DNA from: DSPP01 sp964607165
GTDB lineage: Bacteria; Zixibacteria; MSB-5A5; DSPP01
Direction of reading: 5' to 3'
Assembly (NCBI GenBank): GCA_964607165.1
Contig: CAZSIT010000005.1
Coordinates: forward strand, 56,025-120,024
DNA length: 64,000 nucleotides
Position numbers and translations under genes: made by a program. Each line of letters starts with the position of its first letter. Within the stretch, counting starts at the first letter, position 1. Below are positions 50,323 through 57,805 of this stretch, in pieces. Under the pieces are notes generated by a model. The model saw nothing but the letters and a program-made list of their open reading frames with translations. It searched no databases and was not told the DNA's origin.

Positions 50323-52284
50323 ATGAAGCGTTTTTTTATCGTTTTTTTATTTTTTTGTTTCCCAGCGTTAAGCTTTGCCCAGTCCGGGTCGTTGGAAGAA
50401 AAAGTCGCCCAGTTAGCCGAAAAGCTTAAGCCGTCTATCGTAACCATCAAAAGCGAAGGGGGGACTTTTGGCAAGGATGTAAAGATGGTTGGTTCCACCG
50501 TCGCCGCGGGGGTGGTTTTTGACCCGGATTATGTCGTCACCACGGCGGACGTGAGACATATCCGTTTTTTGGGCCCGCTCAATTCCTCCGATATACGCAC
50601 TCTTTCCTTGGCGAACGATGAAGTAAATCTTGTGGTTCAAACCGCTGACGGGAGAGAACTGAAAGCCAGTATGATCGCTTTTGACGGGAGTTCCAATTTG
50701 GGGGTTTTGAAGGTGGAGGGGGGAGGGCTTACCCCGGCTCTCTTCGGTAACTCCGATCTGGTTAAGCAAGGCTTTTTGGTTATCCTTCCTTCTTCCCTTT
50801 TGCGCAAAGGTTCAACCGTCTCTTTCGTCCCGGTGGAGGCCGTTCGCAAGGATGGTTCTTTGATTTTGAATTTTTCTTCTTTACCCGGAGCGGTGGGGGG
50901 GCCGGTGGTGAATTCTAAAGGGGAGGTGGTCGGCGTTGTGACCGGCCACACCGGCGAGAACTTAGCTTTGCACGGCCTGCGATTTGAAAACAATGATGGA
51001 ACTCAACGCGTAGCCCAGCCGGTTGAGCTACCCTTTTCCGGCAAGGCGATAGCCATACCTTCGAATCAGGTGCGCAAGGTGGCCGCCGATTTGATTACAA
51101 GCAAAAGAGTCAGCCGCTCTTTTATGGGGGTCTATCCGCAAAACCTGGATGAGGAATTGAAAGATTACCTGAAAACGGATTATGGCGTTCTGATAACCGA
51201 GATAGCTTCCGGCGGGCCGGCGGAGAAAGCCGGTTTGAAGCCGGAAGATGTTATTCTTTCCCTTGACGGTAGAAAAATGGAGGAGGAGTCCCAGTTTCGG
51301 CAGTTTTTGAGTGTCAAAAGGCCGGACGAGGTTATCAAAGTGGAAGTTTTGCGCAAAGGGCGGCACCGCACCTTTTCGGTTACGCTCGGCGACCGCAGTG
51401 ATTTTGAAGTTGCCGCGCCCACGCCCGCCCCTCCTTCCTTCCAGTTCCGGACGCCAAGAGCTGCGAGCAGAGCGAATCGCGACGAAAAGCAAGAGGGATA
51501 TTTAGGGATTGGTCTGTCGGATTTGTCCGATGAACAGAAGGAGAAGCATAGTATAAGCGAAGGGGCTTATATTGCAAATATAAGTGAAGGCAGCCCCGCC
51601 GATAAAGCTGGATTGAAAGAAGGGGATATCGTCACCGCCTTCGATGGAAAGCCGGTAGCGGATGCCGCCGGCTTGCAGGAACGGGTTCGCAAGACCGAGC
51701 CAGGGAAGGAAGTTCCGGTAGAAGTTTTGCGCAAAGGGGGCTTGGAGACGGTCAACGTCAAGTTAGCCGAACGGGAAGAATCCGAAGAGCTTTTTGGAAA
51801 CTTTCCACAAACGCAAGAGCCTTTTCAGATGTATCGATGGAATAATGAACGTTCCGCCTTTCTGGGGGTTTCCGCTGAACCGCTTAGCCGCCGGGCCGCC
51901 GATAGCCTGAAAACCGATGGCGGCGCGCGGATAGTTACTGTTGAGCGCAATTCTCCGGCTTACAAAGCGGGCTTGCGCAAAGGGGACATCATTACCTCCG
52001 TGGATGGAGAGGAAATTAGAACTCCCAATGATTTAAGCAAAATAGTTGAAGGAAAAAAGCCGGGGGATGCGGTCGAAATACAGTTTTTGCATCGGGGAAC
52101 AAAGCGAACTGCCACGGCCGAACTGGCCGGCCGTTCCGCGACGGAGCGGCTGTTTGGCGGGGGTTTGAATATGCGCCCCGTTCCAACGCCCTTTAACGGC
52201 CGCGACCGTCAGGTGGAGGAGCTGCAAAAGCAGATTGAAGACTTAAAAAGGGAGCTGGACTCCTTGCGCCAGGAAAAAGAGTAG
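50323..52284 (+). CDS. Catalytically dead HtrA-like protein with three PDZ domains
   Basis: 653 residues from ATG 50323 with a signal peptide MKRFFIVFLFFCFPALSFAQ. The trypsin-like core lines up with HtrA, but every catalytic residue is changed: the His in TNAH is Asp76 (TTADVRH), the Asp of DLAVLKV is Asn125 (SNLGVLKV), and the Ser of GNSGGP is Val191 (GAVGGPVV). Three PDZ domains follow (about 265-355, 388-475, 505-595), then a coiled-coil tail RQVEELQKQIEDLKREL. It may be a periplasmic scaffold or chaperone without cutting activity. It is followed by the putative zincin. Confidence 0.85.
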   Translation: MKRFFIVFLFFCFPALSFAQSGSLEEKVAQLAEKLKPSIVTIKSEGGTFGKDVKMVGSTVAAGVVFDPDYVVTTADVRHIRFLGPLNSSDIRTLSLANDEVNLVVQTADGRELKASMIAFDGSSNLGVLKVEGGGLTPALFGNSDLVKQGFLVILPSSLLRKGSTVSFVPVEAVRKDGSLILNFSSLPGAVGGPVVNSKGEVVGVVTGHTGENLALHGLRFENNDGTQRVAQPVELPFSGKAIAIPSNQVRKVAADLITSKRVSRSFMGVYPQNLDEELKDYLKTDYGVLITEIASGGPAEKAGLKPEDVILSLDGRKMEEESQFRQFLSVKRPDEVIKVEVLRKGRHRTFSVTLGDRSDFEVAAPTPAPPSFQFRTPRAASRANRDEKQEGYLGIGLSDLSDEQKEKHSISEGAYIANISEGSPADKAGLKEGDIVTAFDGKPVADAAGLQERVRKTEPGKEVPVEVLRKGGLETVNVKLAEREESEELFGNFPQTQEPFQMYRWNNERSAFLGVSAEPLSRRAADSLKTDGGARIVTVERNSPAYKAGLRKGDIITSVDGEEIRTPNDLSKIVEGKKPGDAVEIQFLHRGTKRTATAELAGRSATERLFGGGLNMRPVPTPFNGRDRQVEELQKQIEDLKRELDSLRQEKE

Positions 52285-52299
52285 TACAGCTTTTTCCGG

Positions 52300-53331
52300 G
52301 TGAAAATGGAGCGCTGCAGCAATAAACAGAAGACGAGCATCCAGACGCTTGTCTTCTGTTTTTTTATTTCCTTTTGGGGAGTCCTCGCCCAAGCGGAAAC
52401 GCCCCTTCCGGTAAGCGAGCGCATCCGTCTGGCCGAGGTTTTCCGAATCGCAAAGAAATTTCAGGATAAGGTATGGGAAAATTGGAGCCGGGCTCCCTTT
52501 GCGGTTCTTCTGGTTACCCCGCAAAGAGAGTATCTTGCGCGTCACCCCGGCCCTTCGGATGATTTCGGGGTTCCGGTTTACGACAGCATTCTTACCGCCG
52601 GCATCTATTCCCGTCCGCCGCACTTTCCTCCAAATCTTTTGGCCACTTTTCCGGCGGTGAAGGGGGTGCCGACTGTCGTGGTCGGCCAGCCGGAGAATGT
52701 TTCCAAATCCTCGGCGGAATGGGTGCTGACCCTTTTGCACGAGCATTTTCATCAACTGCAAATGTCGCTACCCAACTATTTTGCCGCGGTTGAATCGCTC
52801 GGCCTTTCCGGCGGCGACCAAAGCGGGCGCTGGATGCTGGATTATCCTTTTCCATACGATTCTCTGGTTGTGAACGAATCCTTTTCCGGTTTATGCCGGT
52901 TGCTTTCGGAAATGCTTAAAGCCAAAAAAGGAGAGATGTCGCAAAAATTACATACCTATTTGGAAGCTCGCAAACGATTCCAGGATTTGCTCGGCGCCAA
53001 CGATTACAAGTATTTCTCCTTTCAATCCTGGCAGGAAGGGGTGGCACGTTACACCGAGCTCGTGATAGCCAGGCTTTTGGCTCTTCAATACCAGCCCTCC
53101 GACCGGTTCCGAATGCTATTGGATTTCACCACGTTCAAATCCGTTGCCGACTCTCTTGAAAACGAAATTCTTTCCACGCTGCCCGAGCTTTCTTTGACCA
53201 AGCAGCACCGAATCGCCTTTTATTATTTTGGGGCGGCGGAAGCCTTGCTCTTGGATAAAGTCGCTCCCGGCTGGCAAAAAAATTACTTCAAATTTAAGTT
53301 TTCACTCGACAAACATTTCGGTTCACTATAG
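52300..53331 (+). CDS. Putative secreted zinc metallopeptidase-like protein
   Basis: 343 residues from GTG 52300 (or ATG 52306). A signal peptide lies at about 14-32 (LVFCFFISFWGVLAQA). HEHFH at 147-151 fits the HExxH zinc motif in a helix, and QEGVARYTE near 245-253 could supply the third ligand, as in gluzincins; N..ESF at 192-195 is another option. No named family recognised. The first 22 codons overlap a strong hairpin with a T run that looks like the terminator of the upstream gene (52324-52366). Confidence 0.6.
   Translation: MKMERCSNKQKTSIQTLVFCFFISFWGVLAQAETPLPVSERIRLAEVFRIAKKFQDKVWENWSRAPFAVLLVTPQREYLARHPGPSDDFGVPVYDSILTAGIYSRPPHFPPNLLATFPAVKGVPTVVVGQPENVSKSSAEWVLTLLHEHFHQLQMSLPNYFAAVESLGLSGGDQSGRWMLDYPFPYDSLVVNESFSGLCRLLSEMLKAKKGEMSQKLHTYLEARKRFQDLLGANDYKYFSFQSWQEGVARYTELVIARLLALQYQPSDRFRMLLDFTTFKSVADSLENEILSTLPELSLTKQHRIAFYYFGAAEALLLDKVAPGWQKNYFKFKFSLDKHFGSL
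52324..52366 (+). terminator. Terminator-like hairpin overlapping the start of the zincin gene
   Basis: AAACAGAAGACGAGC (52324-52338) pairs with GCTTGTCTTCTGTTT (52347-52361), 15 pairs with one G-U, loop ATCCAGAC, then TTTTAT. It lies about 40 nt after the PDZ-protein stop, inside the first codons of the next gene. It could terminate most transcripts there or act as an attenuator. Confidence 0.75.
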
Positions 53332-53337
53332 ATTTCC

Positions 53338-53618
53338 GTGTCTTTAGGTAAATGTTTTAAGCCGTTCTTTCAGGAGTTTTCGGGGTTGCGGCTTCTTGGG
53401 CCAAGAAAAGGAAACAAGCGCTCTTCTTCCGGCGCCCCGCTTGGCGGGGCGAGCCTTTTTTCGCACTCTTCAGAGCGCGCCGGAGAGGGGCTGGTTTTAA
53501 GCGGCCTCGATGCCGGGCTTTTCTTGCTGGTTATCTCTTTGAAACAGCTTTATCCAGATCTGGAAACTGTACACCCCATGGATTTCCACTGATAGCGTTT
53601 TTTCCATAGTTCTTTGTT
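53338..53618 (+). repeat. Dispersed about 120-bp repeat, copy 2, with upstream hairpin
   Basis: 53461-53574 is the inverted partner of 46376-46499 (see that entry). Just upstream, GCCCCGC/GCGGGGC (53434-53440/53444-53450) with T run 53456-53461 looks like a terminator for the zincin gene. A frame of 84 codons spans the region but has no ribosome site or likeness, so no gene is called. Confidence 0.65.
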
Positions 53619-53647
53619 TTGCCTAAGAAGAAAGTGAAACCTATATT
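53619..53647 (+). promoter_or_regulatory. Promoter of the CMD-like gene, possibly leaderless transcript
   Basis: TTGCCT (53619-53624), 17-nt spacer, TATATT (53642-53647). The expected start, about 53654, falls at the GTG start codon (53656), so the mRNA may have no leader. Confidence 0.6.
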
Positions 53648-53655
53648 CCCTTTCA

Positions 53656-54288
53656 GTGAAAAGAGAAAAAATTCTGTGGATAGCCCGTTTTGCTGCCGCT
53701 TTCGCCCGTTCGGATTGGAAAAAAATGAAAAAGTTGACTGGTCAAGCTAAAACCGTCGGCGTCACTTCTAAGCAGTTGTACGAATTGGTCTTGCAGGGGC
53801 ATCTATTTTTGGGATTTCCAGCCGCCATCGAGGCCTTTACCGCTCTGGATGGTACTTTTAAGACTCGCAAAAAAACTGGGGAACGGTCGCTGGTTTGGAG
53901 AGTAAAGAAAGGTGAGGTCCTCTGTCGAAGAATATACAGGGAGAAATTCCCGGTTCTTATGCAAAGTTTGAAGAAAAAAAGCCCGGAGTTGGCTAACTGG
54001 ATAATTGAGGAGGGATACGGCAAGGTATTATCCCGCCGGGGAGCATCCCTCTGCCTTCGGGAGTTTTTCTCTGCCGCGCTTTTAGCGGCCAGCGGTTTTC
54101 CCAAACAGCTTTTCGCCCACCTGCGGGCGTTGGTCGAAATGGGAGAAAATGTAGAACATTTAGCTCTTCTCGTTCGACAGGCTTCCAGGGGATTGCCAAA
54201 GAAGACCCGAAGCGATGTTCGGAAAATGGTTTCACTCTTATTAGCAAATAGAAATTCGGTATGGAAAGTGCCGGTGTCCTCATTGTAA
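53656..54288 (+). CDS. Carboxymuconolactone decarboxylase (CMD)-like protein
   Basis: 210 residues from GTG 53656. Two CMD-type helical halves: SKQLYELVLQGHLFLGFPAAIEAF (about 38-61) and WIIEEGYGKVLSRRGASLCLREFFSAALLAASGFPKQLFAHL (about 117-158), patterns found in gamma-CMD and AhpD-like proteins. The redox CxxC of AhpD is absent, so peroxidase-type activity is unlikely. Substrate unknown. It ends 1 nt before the TamB gene. Confidence 0.7.
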   Translation: MKREKILWIARFAAAFARSDWKKMKKLTGQAKTVGVTSKQLYELVLQGHLFLGFPAAIEAFTALDGTFKTRKKTGERSLVWRVKKGEVLCRRIYREKFPVLMQSLKKKSPELANWIIEEGYGKVLSRRGASLCLREFFSAALLAASGFPKQLFAHLRALVEMGENVEHLALLVRQASRGLPKKTRSDVRKMVSLLLANRNSVWKVPVSSL

Positions 54289-54289
54289 T

Positions 54290-57200
54290 ATGCGCAAACG
54301 CTACAAAATACCTTTAGCCGCCATACTTGCCTTTTTTGGCATTATCACCGCCGGGGTTTTGATTTTCACCCAGACGCCGCTTTTGCGGCTGGAAGTCAAC
54401 CGCTCACTCAAGAAATACTTGAAAGACAAATATCATCTCGACGTTAAAATCGGCGGGCTTTCCGGCAACGGTTTTTCGGAGCTTTTGTTGACCGATGTTA
54501 CCGTTAATTACGAAGACTCCCTGCGGCCCTACCGGTTGTTGAAAATCGACACCCTTTTTGCCCGTTACAAAGCTTCCGACTTTTTCCGGCGGCGCTGGCT
54601 GGTTGATTCGCTCTCCGTCCACGGAGCGGAGGGGGTGATTTTGTCGGACGCTTCCGGCAAGCTGCTTTTGCCCTCGCTGGCGGGGGAAGAGGGTTCGCAA
54701 AAGAAACTGCCTTTTGAAATTTCCCATTTCGAAATAAAGCGGCTCGGTTTTAAGCTCTTTTTGCCTTCCCGTTCCTGGGAAGTGTCCGACTACAATGCGC
54801 GCGGGCGCTTGATGTCGGACGGCGACCGATTCACTTTCGCACTTTCCCAAGTGGGTTTCAAGCTTCCCTTAGAGAGTTTACAAGTCGAACGCGCCCGGCT
54901 GGGGGGGGAAGAGTTCGAGAACCGGATACGGCTGGATTCTTTTTTTGTTGCCAGTGATTCTTCGGAGGTGAGCGGAAAAGGAGCTTTGCAGCTTTTGCCC
55001 AAGCCGGAGTTTGAGTTAAAGTTTCAAAGCAGGGCTTTCTCTTTTTCGGAGCTTAGGCGGCTGACCGGCCTGTCGCTCTCCGGCGATTTGGCCCTAGCGG
55101 CCAATTTAAAGGGAGATTTTTCCTCGGTTTTTGGCTCCCTCGGGACTTCGGGAGTTTTTTTGGAGCGCTCCGTGGAGGATTTGAAAGTCGAAATGAGTTT
55201 TCGGAACAAAGCGTTTGACTTCAGCTCCATCTCCGGCCAAGTTGCCGGCGCGGCCTGGAAGGGAACGGGAAAGTTGGATTTGAAAGCTTCCCCTCCCAGG
55301 TGGGAATATGCCGGCGCGGTCGAAAATTTTGACTTGAACAAAATGGTGCCGCAAACTCTGCCTTCCTCCCTTTCCGGGGAAGTTAACGCGCAGGGTCAGG
55401 GTCTTTCGGGCAAGGATTTACAGGTTGATCTAACTCTGAATTTGGGTGCGGGTTCGTTTGACGAATTCCCGTTTTCATCGGCGGCTGGCAAAGTCAGCGT
55501 GAATGTCAACGAAGCGGTTTTCGCGGCCGGTTTTTCGGTAAACTATTTGAACTCCGCTTACCAATTTTCCGGCCGAATAGATTACAACGACTCCGCTTCC
55601 GTTTCCGGCACGGCCCAATTTGCGGACTTAAAGGATTTTTGGGGGAAGCTTTTCGTCAAGAAATTGGCCGGGCGGGGGGCGGCCGATTTTGCCTTTTCCG
55701 GAAAAACCAAGGATTTTGACGTGCGCGGAACTTTCCGCTCCGATTCGCTTTTCATCTACGATATTTTTTCGAAAAACTTTTCGGCCCAATTCAACCTCGC
55801 CCGCTTCTTGACCCGCCGCAAAGGGGAGACCGCCGTTCACTTTGGCCAGGGACGGGCTTACGCTGTCCCTTTGGATTCGGCCGGAATCAAGTTTGAGTTA
55901 GATTCAAATTTAGTCAACTGGGACAGCGGCTGGGCCTCCGGCCCCAACTGGCAGCTTAACGCATCGGGGCGCTTAAAGCTGGTTGACTCCCTCCACCAGG
56001 AAGTGGTTCTGCCGGAAGGAAAGTTGGTCTGGAACCAGACTCCGATTGCGTTGAAATCCCCGGCCCTTTTAGCTTTGGACAGCTCCGGGGTAACCATTAA
56101 AAACGCCCTTTTACAATTGGCCGATGGCACGGGCTCGGTTACCGGTTTTCTGGGCTACAACGAGACTTTAAATCTCGATTTTTCTACCACCAAGGTTTCG
56201 CTTCCAGCCTACTATACTTTTTTGCAACGCAACGAGGAAACCCTGAAAGGGTGGGTTAGCTTGAGCGGCCATCTTTCCGGCCCTTTTGAAAATCCGGAGA
56301 TGAATTTTTCGGTTCGGATTGACTCTTTGAAACGAAGGAAGCTCCTCTTCGGGGATTTGACCGGCAAACTGCACTACGCCAACCGGCAACTCGGTTTTCA
56401 GGATTTCATCTTTGAAAGCCCCTACGGCAGCTCCCGGTTATCCGGCCAATTTCCCGTTGACCTCTCTTTGGCTCGCCGGGAGGAACGGGTGTTGGAAGAG
56501 CAGATGAATTTTTCGGTTAGCGCCTCCGGCCAGCGCTTTGACCTTTTGAATCTGGTGCTCTCCGACGTGGAGAACCTGTCCGGCGATTTCAAGCTCAATT
56601 TGTCCATTACCGGCACACCCAACCGCCCTCAATTTGGAGGCGAAGTGGAGTTGAAAAAGGGGCGGCTAAAGCTTCTCGAATTGGAAAACCCGATTGAGAA
56701 CTTGGATGCCGACTTGGCTTTGGTAAACAACCGCTTGGTTTGCCGTTCGATGACGGGAACCACGCGCTGGAAAGGAAAAACCGGCAAAGTTTTGGTCGGA
56801 GGGGCGGTTGAATTCACCTCCCTCTCGGAATTCGGCTACGATTTGCGGCTGAAGGGGGAAAAATTCCCTTTCAGTTATGAATTTGACGAGTTGGAAGGTG
56901 TTGCCGACTTCGATTTAACGGTAACCGGCCAGACTCCTCCCGAAGTGGCGGGTAAAATCAATCTTTTAGCCCTGACCTATTCCGGCGATTTTGCCGAAGA
57001 AACGCGCACCACCTTTCCTTTCACCTCCTCTGAGCTTTCCTCCAAATGGGATTTCAATCTCTTGCTTTCCTCGCTTAACAACTGGTGGGTAAAAACCAGC
57101 GACGTGAATGCCGAGTTGAAAGGGGATATTTATGTCCTGCGCCGGGAGGGGGTGTACAACTTTCTGGGCAAGCTGGAAACCATCCGCGGGAGGTATTCGC

Positions 57201-57805
57201 TTTTGGGCAATTCCTTCCAAATCGAGCGGGGCTTGGTTACCTATGATGATATTGCCGAAGCGAACCCGAAATTGGATATTTCCGCCGTGAGCAAGCTGCG
57301 CCCTCCGCGAACGGCCAACCAGGTTGTCCGGCCGTCCGACATTGAGCTTAGAATTTTAATCGGCGGGACGCTCCGGCAGCCGGAAGTAAAACCGGATCCC
57401 TCCTCTCCCTATACCGAACAGGATGTGGTCTTTCTTTTGGCCACTTCGGGGCGCAGTTCCAATCCCGACTCCCTTTTAGCTGGAGGGGGCGGGTTTTCCC
57501 AACGGCTGACCATCGGCGGCCTGTCTCTGGCGGCGCAGGCTTTTCAGCGGGCCGCAGGGCGCGGCCTGGGAGTGGAAACCATCGAGCTTTCCTCGGAAGG
57601 AAACGGCAACCTGTTGGAGTCGCGCCTGACCATCGGCAAGTATGCCATCCCCGGGCTTTACATTTACGGCAGTTCGCCGCTTTCCACCTTTCGAGGGCAG
57701 GAGTTGGGGTTTGAATACTCCCTGGGGCGGCGGTTCTACCTGGAGGGACTAAAAGACCGCAGCAATCAGTATCGCTTCAACCTCAACTTGAGGTGGGAAT
57801 ACTGA
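54290..57805 (+). CDS. TamB-like translocation/assembly module protein
   Basis: 1171 residues. One N-terminal membrane helix (LAAILAFFGIITAGVLIF), then a long beta-taco/AsmA-type body with repeated two-strand units, and the TamB (DUF490) C-terminal domain from about 850: YNFLGKLETIRGRYSLLGNSFQIERGLVTYDD, DISAVSKLR, IELRILIGGTLRQPEVKPDP, EQDVVFLLATSGRS. The body spans the periplasm and is thought to move lipids or assist barrel assembly together with TamA. Its last codons overlap the TamA-type gene. Confidence 0.92.
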   Translation: MRKRYKIPLAAILAFFGIITAGVLIFTQTPLLRLEVNRSLKKYLKDKYHLDVKIGGLSGNGFSELLLTDVTVNYEDSLRPYRLLKIDTLFARYKASDFFRRRWLVDSLSVHGAEGVILSDASGKLLLPSLAGEEGSQKKLPFEISHFEIKRLGFKLFLPSRSWEVSDYNARGRLMSDGDRFTFALSQVGFKLPLESLQVERARLGGEEFENRIRLDSFFVASDSSEVSGKGALQLLPKPEFELKFQSRAFSFSELRRLTGLSLSGDLALAANLKGDFSSVFGSLGTSGVFLERSVEDLKVEMSFRNKAFDFSSISGQVAGAAWKGTGKLDLKASPPRWEYAGAVENFDLNKMVPQTLPSSLSGEVNAQGQGLSGKDLQVDLTLNLGAGSFDEFPFSSAAGKVSVNVNEAVFAAGFSVNYLNSAYQFSGRIDYNDSASVSGTAQFADLKDFWGKLFVKKLAGRGAADFAFSGKTKDFDVRGTFRSDSLFIYDIFSKNFSAQFNLARFLTRRKGETAVHFGQGRAYAVPLDSAGIKFELDSNLVNWDSGWASGPNWQLNASGRLKLVDSLHQEVVLPEGKLVWNQTPIALKSPALLALDSSGVTIKNALLQLADGTGSVTGFLGYNETLNLDFSTTKVSLPAYYTFLQRNEETLKGWVSLSGHLSGPFENPEMNFSVRIDSLKRRKLLFGDLTGKLHYANRQLGFQDFIFESPYGSSRLSGQFPVDLSLARREERVLEEQMNFSVSASGQRFDLLNLVLSDVENLSGDFKLNLSITGTPNRPQFGGEVELKKGRLKLLELENPIENLDADLALVNNRLVCRSMTGTTRWKGKTGKVLVGGAVEFTSLSEFGYDLRLKGEKFPFSYEFDELEGVADFDLTVTGQTPPEVAGKINLLALTYSGDFAEETRTTFPFTSSELSSKWDFNLLLSSLNNWWVKTSDVNAELKGDIYVLRREGVYNFLGKLETIRGRYSLLGNSFQIERGLVTYDDIAEANPKLDISAVSKLRPPRTANQVVRPSDIELRILIGGTLRQPEVKPDPSSPYTEQDVVFLLATSGRSSNPDSLLAGGGGFSQRLTIGGLSLAAQAFQRAAGRGLGVETIELSSEGNGNLLESRLTIGKYAIPGLYIYGSSPLSTFRGQELGFEYSLGRRFYLEGLKDRSNQYRFNLNLRWEY

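Noticed and set aside
53338..53592. 84-codon frame after the zincin gene
   Set aside because: It runs through a hairpin and the 120-bp repeat; no ribosome site. Recorded as repeat instead.
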